Below are positions 28,544-37,551 of a stretch of DNA of 64,000 nt, one piece after another (position 1 is the stretch's first letter; every line of letters starts with the position of its first letter). Made by a program: the position numbers and the translations under genes. Under the pieces are notes generated by a model. The model saw nothing but the letters and a program-made list of their open reading frames with translations, made no database searches and was not told the origin of the DNA. This DNA comes from Paraburkholderia sp. BL23I1N1 (lineage in GTDB: Bacteria > Pseudomonadota > Gammaproteobacteria > Burkholderiales > Burkholderiaceae), in the NCBI RefSeq assembly GCF_003610295.1, contig NZ_RAPV01000001.1, positions 2,108,001 through 2,172,000 on the forward strand. Direction: 5' to 3'.

Positions 28544-29503
28544 ATGCCGCTGAATCCGAAGATCGAGCAGGTGCTCGACATGATCGCGCGCGCGAAGCGC
28601 CCGCAACTTCATGAGTTGACTCCGCAACAGGCACGCGCGTCTTACGAAAAAAGCGCGCCAATTCTGGAGATCGCGAGCGCGCCCATGTTCTCGGTCGAGG
28701 ACCAGCGCGTGCCGACGCGCGACGGCGCGACGATTCGCGCACGTCTTTATCAGCCTGTCGAGCCGAGCTGGGCCGAGCCCGCGCCGGCGCTGGTGTACTA
28801 CCACGGCGGCGGTTTCACGGTCGGCAGTGTCGATACGCACGATGCGTTGTGCCGGATGTTCGCGCGCGACGGGAAGTGCACGGTGTTGTCGGTCGATTAC
28901 CGGCTCGCCCCCGAGTACAAATTTCCCACCGCCGCTGAAGACGCATTCGATGCGTTGACCTGGCTGCACACGCATGCCGCGGAATACGGCGTCGACGCCG
29001 GGCGGCTGGCCGTCGGCGGCGATAGCGCGGGCGGCACGCTGGCAACGGTGTGCGCAGTTCAGGCACGCGACGTCGACATAAAGCTCGTGCTGCAATTGTT
29101 GATCTATCCGGGCGCCACGGGCCATCAGCAAACCGATTCGCACTCGCGCCTTGCCGACGGCTTCCTGCTGTCGGGCGACACGATTCAATGGTTCTTCGAA
29201 CAATACGTGCGCGATAAGGGCGACCGCGACGACTGGCGTTTCGCACCGCTCGACGGTACGCGCGGCGCGCCCGATTTCAGCGGGCTCGCGCCGGCGTGGA
29301 TCGCGACCGCTGAATACGATCCTTTAAGCGACGAGGGCGATGCGTACGCGGAAAAATTGCGCGCGGCGGGCAATCGGGTCACCCTGAAACGCTACGCAGG
29401 CATGATTCACGAGTTCTTCAAGATGGGCGGCTTCGTGCCTGACGTCGCGCAGGCGCATGCGGATGCCGCCGCGGCATTGCGGGCGGCGTTTGGCGTTGAG
29501 TAG
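28544..29503 (+). CDS. Alpha/beta hydrolase, HSL family esterase
   Basis: A 319-residue esterase/lipase of the hormone-sensitive lipase (bacterial family IV) group. The oxyanion motif is YYHGGGFTVGS, the nucleophile Ser is in GGDSAGGT, the Asp in EYDPLSDEGD, and the His in GMIHEFFKMGG. It hydrolyses short-chain esters and appears cytoplasmic. It follows the SDR gene by 63 bp, so the two may share a transcript. Confidence 0.93.
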   Translation: MPLNPKIEQVLDMIARAKRPQLHELTPQQARASYEKSAPILEIASAPMFSVEDQRVPTRDGATIRARLYQPVEPSWAEPAPALVYYHGGGFTVGSVDTHDALCRMFARDGKCTVLSVDYRLAPEYKFPTAAEDAFDALTWLHTHAAEYGVDAGRLAVGGDSAGGTLATVCAVQARDVDIKLVLQLLIYPGATGHQQTDSHSRLADGFLLSGDTIQWFFEQYVRDKGDRDDWRFAPLDGTRGAPDFSGLAPAWIATAEYDPLSDEGDAYAEKLRAAGNRVTLKRYAGMIHEFFKMGGFVPDVAQAHADAAAALRAAFGVE

Positions 29504-29523
29504 TTACCGCCGTTCGCAGCGCG

Positions 29524-30393
29524 TCAGGCCATCTCGCGTTCAACGTTGAACGCAAAGCTTCGCTCAAAGTCACCGGGCCGCACGATCCGGTGCGAGCCAT
29601 TGTCGTCGCTGCGCTCGGCGGCCGCCACGCTGATGATCTCGCCATGCGCGACCACGCGCACCGCGGTCGTGCCGCGTGTGCCGTACTCCGGCGTTTCGAT
29701 AAACGCCGCCGACAGCGCCCGCTCCCGTTCGAGCGGAATGCCGGTGGACGGCAATTCGCCATCACGTGCGAGGTGCGGATCGCGCATCAGATCGATCAGG
29801 CGTTCGAGCGGCGGCATTGCATCGCGCGTAAGCATGGCGCCCAGTTCCGCGCGCTTTTTGACCAGCTTCGGCCAGGCGGTATCGAGCAGCGCGTTCGAAA
29901 TCCCGTGCGTGCCGGGTGCGAGCAGCGTGGGCGCGGTGTTCGACCGGTTGCAATACCAGCCCAGCTCGCGGCGCGTCCAGTCGCCGACGAGCAGATTGAA
30001 GCCGTTGTAGATGTCGCCGGTTCGCGCGACGTGTTGCAGGTAGTCTAGCGGCGTTTCGTGCCGGCTGCTGCCTGAGTTGTTGCCTGAGCCATTGTCCGCG
30101 CCGCTTGCGGAACCACTGAGCCAGTCGCTCACGAGCGTGCCGCGGGTCGGCGCATCGGCGCGCATTTCATGCGGTGCGCGGTAATTGGTCAGCGCGGCAA
30201 AGCGGCCGTCGCGCGACATGCCGAGCCACGTGCCGCCGCCCAGCAGATCGCGGCCGGCCAGCACGGTCGGCGCGTCATGCCACCAGCTGATCGGCTCGGC
30301 AGTGCGACGGAAGAATTCGTCGCGATTCGCGGCAAGTGTGAAGAGCGGTCCGTCGACCGCGTCGGGTCGCCAGTCGAAGACGATCAGGCACAT
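29524..30393 (-). CDS. NRDE (TANGO2-like) family protein
   Basis: A 289-residue NRDE protein. Cys2 directly follows the initiator Met (MCLIVFDW), as in N-terminal-nucleophile-like enzymes, and the name-giving NRDE lies in LFTLAANRDEFFRR. LGGGTWLGMSRDGRFAALTNYR and NGFNLLVGDW follow. Function is not firmly known; the eukaryotic relative TANGO2 is tied to lipid and heme handling. A Ser/Gly/Asn-rich segment (SGSASGADNGSGNNSGSS) inserts a low-complexity loop near residue 95. Its start overlaps the end of the PIN toxin gene by 10 bp. Confidence 0.88.
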   Translation of the reverse strand: MCLIVFDWRPDAVDGPLFTLAANRDEFFRRTAEPISWWHDAPTVLAGRDLLGGGTWLGMSRDGRFAALTNYRAPHEMRADAPTRGTLVSDWLSGSASGADNGSGNNSGSSRHETPLDYLQHVARTGDIYNGFNLLVGDWTRRELGWYCNRSNTAPTLLAPGTHGISNALLDTAWPKLVKKRAELGAMLTRDAMPPLERLIDLMRDPHLARDGELPSTGIPLERERALSAAFIETPEYGTRGTTAVRVVAHGEIISVAAAERSDDNGSHRIVRPGDFERSFAFNVEREMA

Positions 30394-30845
30394 CGGGTGG
30401 ATGTCTCCCGGTGGGGGCGGTTAGAGTGCAGGCACCGACCGGGCCGCGAATGGATTGCGGATCTTACCTGCCGCTCGATCACCAGGCCGTCCTGCATATC
30501 TTCGGAATAGAGCGTCTCGCATCCAGCAACCAGCGCCGCGGCCACGATCATCGCGTCGTATATGCTCAGACCGTAACGTTCGGCAACCAGCCTGCCGCGC
30601 TCGTGGATTTCAACCGTCAGCGGGTCGGTACGGCATAGCGAGCGGATGAGCGTGAGCACCTCGTTAACATCAGGCCACGACATACTGAGCTTTCTCCGCG
30701 CTACGTTCGCTATTTCGTTGAGTACCTGTACGCTGATACGCCCTCCGGCGCGGATTGTCGCTTCGGCGCGGTCGGCCTTTGCAGCATCCGCCGATAGCAG
30801 GTAGAGCAATACGTTGCTGTCGATAAATGCCTTCACTTCACTCAT
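30384..30845 (-). CDS. PIN-domain toxin (VapC-like)
   Basis: A 153-residue PIN-domain ribonuclease, probably the toxin of a type II pair. Acidic active-site residues are visible: Asp in FIDSNVLLYLL, Glu in VLNEIANVARR, Asp in IYDAMIVAAAL, and the SEDMQDG pair. The start at 30845 is preferred over 30851 because a GGAA sits at better spacing. The start overlaps the antitoxin stop by 8 bp, indicating translational coupling. A roughly 20-residue basic tail (SRPGRCLHSNRPHRETSTRC) extends past the usual PIN end and overlaps the NRDE gene. RNA target unknown. Confidence 0.88.
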   Translation of the reverse strand: MSEVKAFIDSNVLLYLLSADAAKADRAEATIRAGGRISVQVLNEIANVARRKLSMSWPDVNEVLTLIRSLCRTDPLTVEIHERGRLVAERYGLSIYDAMIVAAALVAGCETLYSEDMQDGLVIERQVRSAIHSRPGRCLHSNRPHRETSTRCA

Positions 30846-31065
30846 TTGCATCGTTCCGATCGAACGTGAAGTCGGCGGGGAGCTTGCCGCGAAAATCGCG
30901 CAAACGCGCGAGGAAATCTTCGCGGCCAGGTTTCTTCTTCAACTCGAAAACGCGAGCGCTAGCGACAACTACTTCAATATCGTCACCTTCGTGCAATTCG
31001 AGCGCGTCGACCACCGCAGCAGGTAGCCGGATCGCAAGACTATTACCCCACTTGGAGACCACCAT
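30838..31065 (-). CDS. AbrB/MazE-type antitoxin
   Basis: A 75-residue SpoVT/AbrB swapped-hairpin protein (VSKWGNSLAIRLPAAVVDAL, then LHEGDDIEVVV), the DNA-binding half of the module. The C-terminal tail (FLARLRDFRGKLPADFTFDRND) is the likely toxin-binding part. It is first in a leftward operon with the PIN gene. A perfect inverted repeat just upstream is the likely site of autoregulation. Confidence 0.9.
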   Translation of the reverse strand: MVVSKWGNSLAIRLPAAVVDALELHEGDDIEVVVASARVFELKKKPGREDFLARLRDFRGKLPADFTFDRNDANE

Positions 31066-31082
31066 AATGCCCTCTCAGGGAA

Positions 31083-31108
31083 TGATATACGCGAGTGAAA
31101 GTATATCA
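31083..31108. promoter_or_regulatory. Palindromic operator of the AbrB/PIN module
   Basis: TGATATAC (31083-31090) and GTATATCA (31101-31108) form a perfect 8-bp inverted repeat with a 10-bp spacer, so the half-sites start 18 bp apart. It lies 18 bp upstream of the antitoxin ATG, in the only promoter gap of the module. This is the typical position for antitoxin binding. Confidence 0.65.
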
Positions 31109-31151
31109 ATTTCTGGCCGCAAGATGATGTTTTTGTGGAGCCGCGGTGTGT

Positions 31152-32249
31152 TTAAACCTCGGTCGGCAACCCATACGGCAACGCCAGGAATGTCAGCGCC
31201 GGACCGTCCGCCGCGCCCAGATGCACCGTGCCGCCTTCGAGCGCCGCCAGCTTGATCTCCACCAGCACATCGACGCCACCTTCAGGCGCCGACGCCGCAT
31301 TCACCACCATGCCGCACGGCTGGCCCGGATCGGCCGAGTGGAACAGTTCGGCGCCTGCCTTGACGGCCTCCAGTTCCCCCGTCACGTTGGCAAGCGAGGT
31401 GCGCCGCTTGATCGTGCCGCGATACTGGCTGCGCGCCACCACTTCCTGACCCGGATAGCAGCCTTTGCGGAAATTGACCGCGCCGAGCACGTCGAAATTG
31501 ACCATTTGCGGCACGAATTGCTCGACTACAGGTTGCGTGATGCGCGGCTCGCCCGCGCGAATGTCGAGCCAGTCCCATACCGCCGGCGACACGCGCTTGA
31601 GCTTGTCATCGAGTAAGGGCAGGCGCGCTTCGATCGAGGCCTTCGGGCCGATCCACAGATAGCGCAGCCGATCGAGCGCGTCGGGAACACGAATCAGCGA
31701 ACCGGCCGTGCCGTCCACCTGTACATGCACGCCGTCGGGCAGCGCATCGAACACGCCGGAAAGCGCTTTGCGCACATCGCCCGCGAGGCCCACCACCGCC
31801 AGTTCGCCGCTCGCGTCCACGAGTTTGGCCTTGGCGCGCAGGACGAACATGGACAGCCGCTTCTGCACGGCGGCCTGAAGGTCTTTCGACACCAGCAGGC
31901 GGATCGTCTCGCCCGTGCGCCACGTCAGCATCGACGCCAGCAGCCGGCCCTTGGCCGAGCAGTAGCCCGCAAGGCGCGCATTGGCGGCGTCGAGATGCTG
32001 CGTGTCGTTGGTCAACTGGCCGTGCAGGAAGCTCGCCGCGTCGTCGCCAGTCGCGTCGATCACGCCGAACTGCGTGAGCGGCATGTAGGCGCCTTGCCGG
32101 ATAACAGCGTCGAATTCGTCAGCGGCAGGGCGCGGCAGCGTAGGCAGTCCGACGGGCGCGGAGGCCTGCGCCGTGGCCGGGCCTGCGGAAGAAGTCACGT
32201 TGGGCGTCACTGAAGGCGTGCCTGAAGCGGTAGCGAGCGGTGTGTTCAT
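31152..32249 (-). CDS. ygfZ: Folate-binding YgfZ-like protein
   Basis: A 365-residue YgfZ/GcvT-fold protein that helps maintain some iron-sulfur enzymes. The diagnostic Cys motif KGCYPGQEVVARSQYRG is present, as is FLHGQLTNDTQHL. A Ser/Thr/Ala/Pro-rich N-terminal extension of about 40 residues precedes the conserved domain, so the true start may be internal. It is divergent from mltG, the usual order in Burkholderia. Confidence 0.92.
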   Translation of the reverse strand: MNTPLATASGTPSVTPNVTSSAGPATAQASAPVGLPTLPRPAADEFDAVIRQGAYMPLTQFGVIDATGDDAASFLHGQLTNDTQHLDAANARLAGYCSAKGRLLASMLTWRTGETIRLLVSKDLQAAVQKRLSMFVLRAKAKLVDASGELAVVGLAGDVRKALSGVFDALPDGVHVQVDGTAGSLIRVPDALDRLRYLWIGPKASIEARLPLLDDKLKRVSPAVWDWLDIRAGEPRITQPVVEQFVPQMVNFDVLGAVNFRKGCYPGQEVVARSQYRGTIKRRTSLANVTGELEAVKAGAELFHSADPGQPCGMVVNAASAPEGGVDVLVEIKLAALEGGTVHLGAADGPALTFLALPYGLPTEV

Positions 32250-32270
32250 GGATTCCGAGAACAGTCAATT

Positions 32271-32300
32271 CTGACTTTAGCTAAGGCAAACAAGTATTAT
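32271..32300 (+). promoter_or_regulatory. Predicted promoter of the mltG operon
   Basis: CTGACT (32271-32276) and TATTAT (32295-32300) are 18 bp apart, 28 bp before the mltG start, in the short divergent gap with ygfZ. Confidence 0.45.
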
Positions 32301-32327
32301 ATGAGGTCCAACCCAGCCTCGTTTCGC

Positions 32328-33338
32328 ATGTCCCTTCTGAAGAAATGTTTCGTCGCCGGCTCAATCGTCGTTGTGCTGGCCGCAGCCACAATCGCAGGCG
32401 GATATCACTGGGCCACCAGCCCACTCGATTTGACCCCCGCGCAACTCGATGTCACCGTCAAACCGCACAGCAGTTTGCGCAGCGTCACGCTGCAGCTCAA
32501 CCGCGGCGGCGTGCCGGTGGAGCCTGAACTGTTCGTGATCATGACGCGGCTGCTCGGGCTGCAAAGCGATCTGAAATCCGGCAACTACGAGTTCAAGACG
32601 GGCATCACGCCGTACGAAGTGCTGCAGAAAATCGCCCGCGGCGATGTCAACGAATACGTGGCGACCATCATCGAAGGGTGGACCTTCAAGCGCATGCGCG
32701 CCGAACTGGACGCCAATCCGGCGCTCAAGCACGACACGGCGGGCATGAGCGACACCGATCTGATGAACGCGATCAACGCGCCGGAAGCGTCGATCGGCAA
32801 TGGCGAGGGGCTGTTTTTCCCGGACACCTATCTGTTCGACAAGGACACCAGCGATCTGGACATCTACCGCCGCGCGTACCGGCTGATGCGCGTGCGACTC
32901 GACGAAGCATGGACTGCCCGTGCGCCGAATCTGCCGTACAAGACCCCGTACGACGCGCTCACAATGGCATCGATCATCGAAAAGGAAACCGGCAAGAAAT
33001 CGGACCGGCCCATGGTGGCGGCCGTATTCGCGAACCGTCTGCGTGTGGGCATGCCGCTGCAAACCGACCCGACCGTGATCTACGGCATGGGCGACAGTTA
33101 CACCGGCCGCATCAGGAAGAAGGATCTGCAGACCGACACTCCCTACAATACCTACACCCGGATGGGGCTTCCGCCAACGCCCATTTCGCTGCCCGGGGTC
33201 GCATCGCTGCAGGCGGCGATGAACCCGGCGCAATCCACCGCGCTGTACTTCGTATCGCGCGGTGACGGCAGCAGTATCTTTTCTGACACCCTCGGCGATC
33301 ACAACAAGGCCGTGGACAAATACATTCGAGGGCAATGA
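32328..33338 (+). CDS. mltG: Endolytic transglycosylase MltG
   Basis: A 336-residue YceG/MltG protein. The ATG at 32328 gives one N-terminal membrane anchor ([25 protein letters not shown]) followed by a periplasmic LysM-like region and the catalytic domain. Catalytic Glu is in [16 protein letters not shown], with the downstream [12 protein letters not shown] and [14 protein letters not shown] motifs. It cuts nascent glycan strands and sets their length. Its stop overlaps the tmk start (ATGA), so the two are translationally coupled. Confidence 0.95.
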   Translation: MSLLKKCFVAGSIVVVLAAATIAGGYHWATSPLDLTPAQLDVTVKPHSSLRSVTLQLNRGGVPVEPELFVIMTRLLGLQSDLKSGNYEFKTGITPYEVLQKIARGDVNEYVATIIEGWTFKRMRAELDANPALKHDTAGMSDTDLMNAINAPEASIGNGEGLFFPDTYLFDKDTSDLDIYRRAYRLMRVRLDEAWTARAPNLPYKTPYDALTMASIIEKETGKKSDRPMVAAVFANRLRVGMPLQTDPTVIYGMGDSYTGRIRKKDLQTDTPYNTYTRMGLPPTPISLPGVASLQAAMNPAQSTALYFVSRGDGSSIFSDTLGDHNKAVDKYIRGQ

Positions 33339-33958
33339 TGGCGCGGGGCAAATTCATCACGTTTGAGGGCATCGACGGTGCCGGCAAAACCACCCACCTG
33401 GGCTGGTTTCGCGAACGCCTCGAAGAGAAAGTCGCAAGCACCGGCCGCTCGGTCGTCATGACGCGGGAGCCGGGCGGCACCTCGCTCGGCGAACAGATTC
33501 GCGAGATCGTGCTGCATCAGAAAATGGACCTCGAAACCGAGGCGTTGCTGATGTTCGCGCTGCGCCGCCAGCATCTGGCCGAAGTGATCGAACCGGCGCT
33601 TGCGCGCGGCGACTGGGTGCTGTCCGATCGTTTCACCGACGCGACCTTCGCCTACCAGGGCGGCGGCCGTGGCCTGCCGCGCGACAAGCTGGAAACGCTC
33701 GAACGCTGGGTGCAGGGCGGTTTTCAGCCGGACCTGACGGTGTTGTTCGATCTCGCGCCGGAAATCGCCAGCGAACGGCGCAGCGCCGCGCGCGATCCGG
33801 ATCGGTTCGAAAGCGAGTCGGAGGCATTTTTCAATCGCACCCGCACCGAATATCTGCGCCGCGCAGAAGAAGCGCCATACCGGTTCGCTATCATTGACTC
33901 CTCGCAGAGCATCGCGCGAATTCAGAAGAAACTTGAAGAATTAATCGCAGTTCTTTGA
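33335..33958 (+). CDS. tmk: Thymidylate kinase
   Basis: A 207-residue dTMP kinase. The P-loop is [16 protein letters not shown], the DR motif is [17 protein letters not shown], and the [13 protein letters not shown] stretch follows. It makes dTDP for DNA synthesis. The gene overlaps mltG by 4 bp. ATG 33338 is an alternative start one codon downstream. Confidence 0.97.
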   Translation: MMARGKFITFEGIDGAGKTTHLGWFRERLEEKVASTGRSVVMTREPGGTSLGEQIREIVLHQKMDLETEALLMFALRRQHLAEVIEPALARGDWVLSDRFTDATFAYQGGGRGLPRDKLETLERWVQGGFQPDLTVLFDLAPEIASERRSAARDPDRFESESEAFFNRTRTEYLRRAEEAPYRFAIIDSSQSIARIQKKLEELIAVL

Positions 33959-33969
33959 TTTTAAAAGAA

Positions 33970-33975
33970 TATAAT
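33970..33975 (+). promoter_or_regulatory. Possible -10 element before holB
   Basis: A perfect TATAAT lies in an A/T-rich stretch in the 93-bp tmk-holB gap. No good -35 lies at normal spacing. holB may have an extra promoter, but this is weakly supported. Confidence 0.3.
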
Positions 33976-34051
33976 CCTGAGTTGGAACGGTGACAGAGTT
34001 CGCTTGATGTCTCACAAAGCGTCGTCAACCGATTGATTTAAAAGAGAAACG

Positions 34052-35086
34052 ATGATTTATCCGTGGCAAGCCGATGACTGGAACCGCCTGCAGCAGTTGC
34101 GTGGGCACTGGCCGCACGCCTTGCTGCTGCATGGCCAGGCGGGGATCGGCAAGCTGCGCTTCGCGCAGCACCTCGCGCAAGGGCTCCTGTGCGAGGCCCA
34201 GCAGGCCAACGGCGAGCCCTGCGGGGCGTGCGTGGCGTGCAACTGGTTCACGCAAGGTAATCATCCGGACTATCGGATCGTCGTGCCCGAAGCGCTGGCC
34301 GCCGAAGCCGGTTTCGTGAGCGCCGCAGACGAAAAAGCCGAGAAGGCCGACGGCGATGAAGGCAAGAAGACGCGCGCGCCCAGCAAGGAAATCAAGATCG
34401 AGCAGATTCGCGGCCTGCTCGATTTCGTCGGCGTAGGTTCGCACCGTGGCGGTGCGCGCGTGGTCGTGCTTTATCCGGCCGAGGGGCTCAACATCGCCGC
34501 GGCCAACGCGCTCCTGAAAACGCTCGAAGAACCGCCGGCAGGCGTCGTGTTTCTGATGGTGTCGGCGCGCATCGACCGCCTGCTGCCCACCGTTATCAGC
34601 CGCTGCCGCCAGTGGCCGATGACGATGCCCGCGCCGGATGTGGCAACGAAGTGGCTCGCCGCGCAGGGCGTCGCCGAAGCGCCCGCGCTGCTTGCCGAGG
34701 CTGGCGGCGCGCCGCTCACGGCCCTCGCGCTGGCGAGCGACGAGAATCGCACGCTGCGCGACTGGACTCTGAAGCAACTGGCCGCCGGCGCCGATTGCGA
34801 CGCCTTTGCCTGTGGCGAGGCGCTGCAGAAGCTGCCGGTGCCGCTCGTACTCGGCTGGCTGCAACGCTGGATGTACGATTTGCTGGCGCAGCGCACGGCC
34901 GGCACGCCGCGTTATTTTCCGCAGGCATCGGCGGCGTTGACGCGCTGTGCATCGCAAGCCGACGCCAGCGCGTTCGCGCGCTTCATGCGCACCGTGACGC
35001 GCCAGCGCGGCGTCGAGAACCATCCGCTGAACGCGCGGCTGGTGTTCGAAGAACTGTTTATCGGCTACCGGGATCTGTTCGCGTAA
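34052..35086 (+). CDS. holB: DNA polymerase III subunit delta prime
   Basis: A 344-residue clamp-loader subunit. The Walker A region is the altered form typical of delta prime (LHGQAGIGKLRFAQ). A zinc module follows (CEAQQANGEPCGACVACNWF), and SRC lies in VISRCRQWPM in place of a catalytic finger. A charged insert of about 35 residues (EKAEKADGDEGKKTR) separates the zinc module from the next core strand. It loads the beta clamp with DnaX and HolA. It is third in the mltG-tmk-holB-tatD order. Confidence 0.95.
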   Translation: MIYPWQADDWNRLQQLRGHWPHALLLHGQAGIGKLRFAQHLAQGLLCEAQQANGEPCGACVACNWFTQGNHPDYRIVVPEALAAEAGFVSAADEKAEKADGDEGKKTRAPSKEIKIEQIRGLLDFVGVGSHRGGARVVVLYPAEGLNIAAANALLKTLEEPPAGVVFLMVSARIDRLLPTVISRCRQWPMTMPAPDVATKWLAAQGVAEAPALLAEAGGAPLTALALASDENRTLRDWTLKQLAAGADCDAFACGEALQKLPVPLVLGWLQRWMYDLLAQRTAGTPRYFPQASAALTRCASQADASAFARFMRTVTRQRGVENHPLNARLVFEELFIGYRDLFA

Positions 35087-35226
35087 GTCTGCCGATGGCC
35101 GGGGCAGGCGCTCCCGTACGTGTGGCCGCTGATTCGTCTTCCCGCTCACGTTCAAGCGCCATGAGCCTGCCACAGCCCGATTGACGGTCAGATTCACACC
35201 TAGCTATTTATCAGCAGGACATCACC

Positions 35227-36018
35227 ATGTTTGTCGATTCGCACTGCCATATCAACTTCGAGGGACTCGCCGACCGCCTGCCGCAGGTGCTCGAGAACAT
35301 GCGCAGCCATTCGGTCACGCATGCGCTGTGCGTATCGGTCGACCTGGAGACGCTGCCCTCCGTACTGGACATCGCCAGCCGGTACGACAACGTGTTCGCG
35401 TCGGTCGGCGTGCATCCGGATCACGAGGACATGCGCGAGCCGAGTCTCGCTGAACTCGTCGAGCTGGCCGAACATCCGAAAGTGGTCGCGATCGGCGAGA
35501 CCGGCCTCGACTATTACCGTCTGGAAGGCCGCACGATCGCGGAGATGGAATGGCAGCGCGAGCGCTTCCGTACCCACATCCGCGCGGCGCACGCCACGAA
35601 GAAGCCGCTGATCATTCACACCCGTTCGTCGGCGGAAGACACGTTGCGCATCATGGCCGAGGAGCGTGCGAGCGAGCCGGGCGGCGTGATGCATTGCTTC
35701 ACCGAACCGTGGGCCGTTGCCGAGCAGGCGCTGGCGCAGAATTTTTACATTTCGCTGTCGGGCATCGTCACGTTCAAGAGCGCGACCGACGTGCAGGACG
35801 TTGCACGCCGCGTGCCGCTCGATCGTTTGCTGATCGAAACCGACTCGCCGTACCTCGCGCCCGTGCCGTATCGCGGCAAGCCTAATGAACCTGCGTACGT
35901 AAGTTATGTCGGACGCTTCATCGCGCAACAACGCGACATGCCGGATACGGCGCTGGCCGCCGCGACGACGCAAAACTTTTTCCGGCTTTTCAAGATTCCC
36001 GCGCCCGCAGGTGCGTGA
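35227..36018 (+). CDS. TatD family metal-dependent deoxyribonuclease
   Basis: A 263-residue TatD-type hydrolase (YcfH branch). Metal-binding His pair is in FVDSHCHINFEGL, Glu in GETGLDYY, His in IIHTRSSAEDT and MHCFTE, and Asp in IETDSPYLAPVPYRGKPNEP. It acts on DNA ends or DNA breakdown products. It continues the mltG-tmk-holB group; in E. coli ycfH also follows holB. Confidence 0.95.
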   Translation: MFVDSHCHINFEGLADRLPQVLENMRSHSVTHALCVSVDLETLPSVLDIASRYDNVFASVGVHPDHEDMREPSLAELVELAEHPKVVAIGETGLDYYRLEGRTIAEMEWQRERFRTHIRAAHATKKPLIIHTRSSAEDTLRIMAEERASEPGGVMHCFTEPWAVAEQALAQNFYISLSGIVTFKSATDVQDVARRVPLDRLLIETDSPYLAPVPYRGKPNEPAYVSYVGRFIAQQRDMPDTALAAATTQNFFRLFKIPAPAGA

Positions 36019-36069
36019 TTGAAAAGTTAATAAATATCAAAAGGATAGGGGCGTTTCCTAAAGTAAAAT

Positions 36070-36810
36070 ATGACAAATTATTCGACTTCGGCTGCAGCGT
36101 TTCAAGAGACTTCATCGGTGCAAACTGTTCGCGTTTCGGCGCGCCGCAGCGCGTCGCGCCTCGCGCTGGCCGCCACGCTCGCCTGTGCCTCGCTGACCTC
36201 GCTGGTCGCTTCGCCGGTTCAGGCCGCGCCGATCGACTCGCTCATCAAGTCGGTTAAATTCGACGACGTCGACGGCGTCAACAAGCTGCTCGCCAAGGGC
36301 ATGGACCCGAACAGCGTCGACAATCAGGGCTTTCCGCTACTGGTGATCGCCGCGCGCGAAAAGTCGGACAAGGTCGGCGCCGCGTTGATCGCCAATCCGA
36401 AGACCAACATCGAAATCCAGGACAAGGCGGGCGAGAACGCCATGATGATGGCCGCGCTGAACGGCGACCTCGATTTCGTCAACCTGCTGATCGCGAAGGA
36501 CGCCGAAGTCAACAAGAAGGGCTGGGCGCCGCTGCACTACGCCGCGGCGAACGGCCACGACGACATCGTCAAAGTCCTGCTCGACCATTCGGCCTACGTC
36601 GACACCGGCTCGCCGAACGGCACCACGCCGCTGATGATGGCTGCGCGCGGCGGTCATGTGTCGACGGTGAAGCTTCTGCTCGACAATGGCGCGGACCTCA
36701 CGGTGAAGAACCAGATTGGCCTGACCGCGCTCGATTTCGCGAAGACCTACAAGGAGCCGGACGTGGTTGAAGGACTGACCGCGCGCCTGCAGCAGATGCA
36801 ACAGAAGTGA
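36070..36810 (+). CDS. Ankyrin-repeat protein with signal peptide
   Basis: A 246-residue protein. After about 30 polar residues comes a hydrophobic export segment (RLALAATLACASLTSLVASPVQAA) that probably ends at an AxA signal-peptidase site, so an alternative internal start is possible. The rest is four to five ankyrin repeats (KAGENAMMMAALNGDLDFVN, WAPLHYAAANGHDDIVKVLL, GTTPLMMAARGGHVSTVKLLL). It should be a periplasmic protein-binding scaffold. The partner is unknown. It follows tatD by 51 bp. Confidence 0.88.
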   Translation: MTNYSTSAAAFQETSSVQTVRVSARRSASRLALAATLACASLTSLVASPVQAAPIDSLIKSVKFDDVDGVNKLLAKGMDPNSVDNQGFPLLVIAAREKSDKVGAALIANPKTNIEIQDKAGENAMMMAALNGDLDFVNLLIAKDAEVNKKGWAPLHYAAANGHDDIVKVLLDHSAYVDTGSPNGTTPLMMAARGGHVSTVKLLLDNGADLTVKNQIGLTALDFAKTYKEPDVVEGLTARLQQMQQK

Positions 36811-36996
36811 ACTACGCGGAAAACCGGAGCGCCGGCCGCCGGATCGCCGGGGTCGCGCAAATTTGCCTGAAGATAGCGGCTATTGGCATGCCTGCCGCTT
36901 CGCAAAACAGTGCAGAATGACGGCTTGGCGCACGACGAGGCGCGCCGGTTCGATGCGGCGCAAGACCGCCTGATAAACACCCTGGAAAGGAACACC

Positions 36997-37353
36997 ATGC
37001 TGCGGGCTTTGATTTTCGCCAGCGCGCTTGCCGTACCGCTATCGGCAGCTGCGTTTACGGGAGGCGACCTCAACAAGCTGTGCACGAAGACCGATGTGGC
37101 ATCGCGTAGTGCGTGTGCCGCGTATATCGAAGGCGCTGCCGACGGTATCTTCAACACGATCGACGCAATCGGTGGCACCACCGGGCCGCGCGTCGGCCAG
37201 TACTTCTGCCTGCCGGCGGACGCGCGTTCGGCACAACTCACCGACGCGGTGCGCAAGTACATCGCCGAGAATCCGATCGTCGCGGGCTATAACGCCAGCA
37301 CGGCGATCTCGTTGGGGCTCGGCAAGGCGTTTCCTTGCAGGAGCGGCAACTGA
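36997..37353 (+). CDS. Rap1a/Tai-like small secreted protein
   Basis: A 118-residue protein starting at ATG 36997 behind GGAAAGG. The signal peptide MLRALIFASALAVPLSAAAF is followed by GGDLNKLCTKTD, SRSACAAYIEGAADGIF and YFCLPADARSAQ. The paired Cys residues and the helical GYNASTAISLGLGKAFPC end resemble the Rap1a/Tai family of periplasmic immunity proteins for type VI amidase effectors. No effector or type VI gene is nearby, so it is an orphan or a domain relative with another role. Confidence 0.75.
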   Translation: MLRALIFASALAVPLSAAAFTGGDLNKLCTKTDVASRSACAAYIEGAADGIFNTIDAIGGTTGPRVGQYFCLPADARSAQLTDAVRKYIAENPIVAGYNASTAISLGLGKAFPCRSGN

Positions 37354-37391
37354 TCGCGCAGTTGTGTAGTTGAATTGAAGGTGATGTGAAT

Positions 37392-37412
37392 CGCGGCTGA
37401 CTTTCAGCCGCG
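37392..37412. terminator. Hairpin after the Rap1a-like gene
   Basis: CGCGGCTGA and TCAGCCGCG make a perfect 9-bp stem with a 3-base loop, 39 bp after the stop. The T-tract that follows is interrupted (TTGAAGTTTCTT), so termination may be partial. Confidence 0.6.
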
Positions 37413-37522
37413 TTGAAGTTTCTTCCATGCCGACGAAAGCTGACCGCCCGCGCCTTCAGGCGGCCACCTCTTGACGACCTCACTCGTATCGCCGCCCCCC
37501 GCTGCATTTCGCCTGTCAGTGA

Positions 37523-37551
37523 CGCGCCAATCAGGTGCAACTGATTGCGCG
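37523..37551. promoter_or_regulatory. Inverted repeat upstream of otsA
   Basis: CGCGCCAATCAG and CTGATTGCGCG pair over 11 bp with one bulged C and a 6-base loop. It has no T-tract and lies 160 bp before otsA, so an operator or RNA element is more likely than a terminator. Confidence 0.4.
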
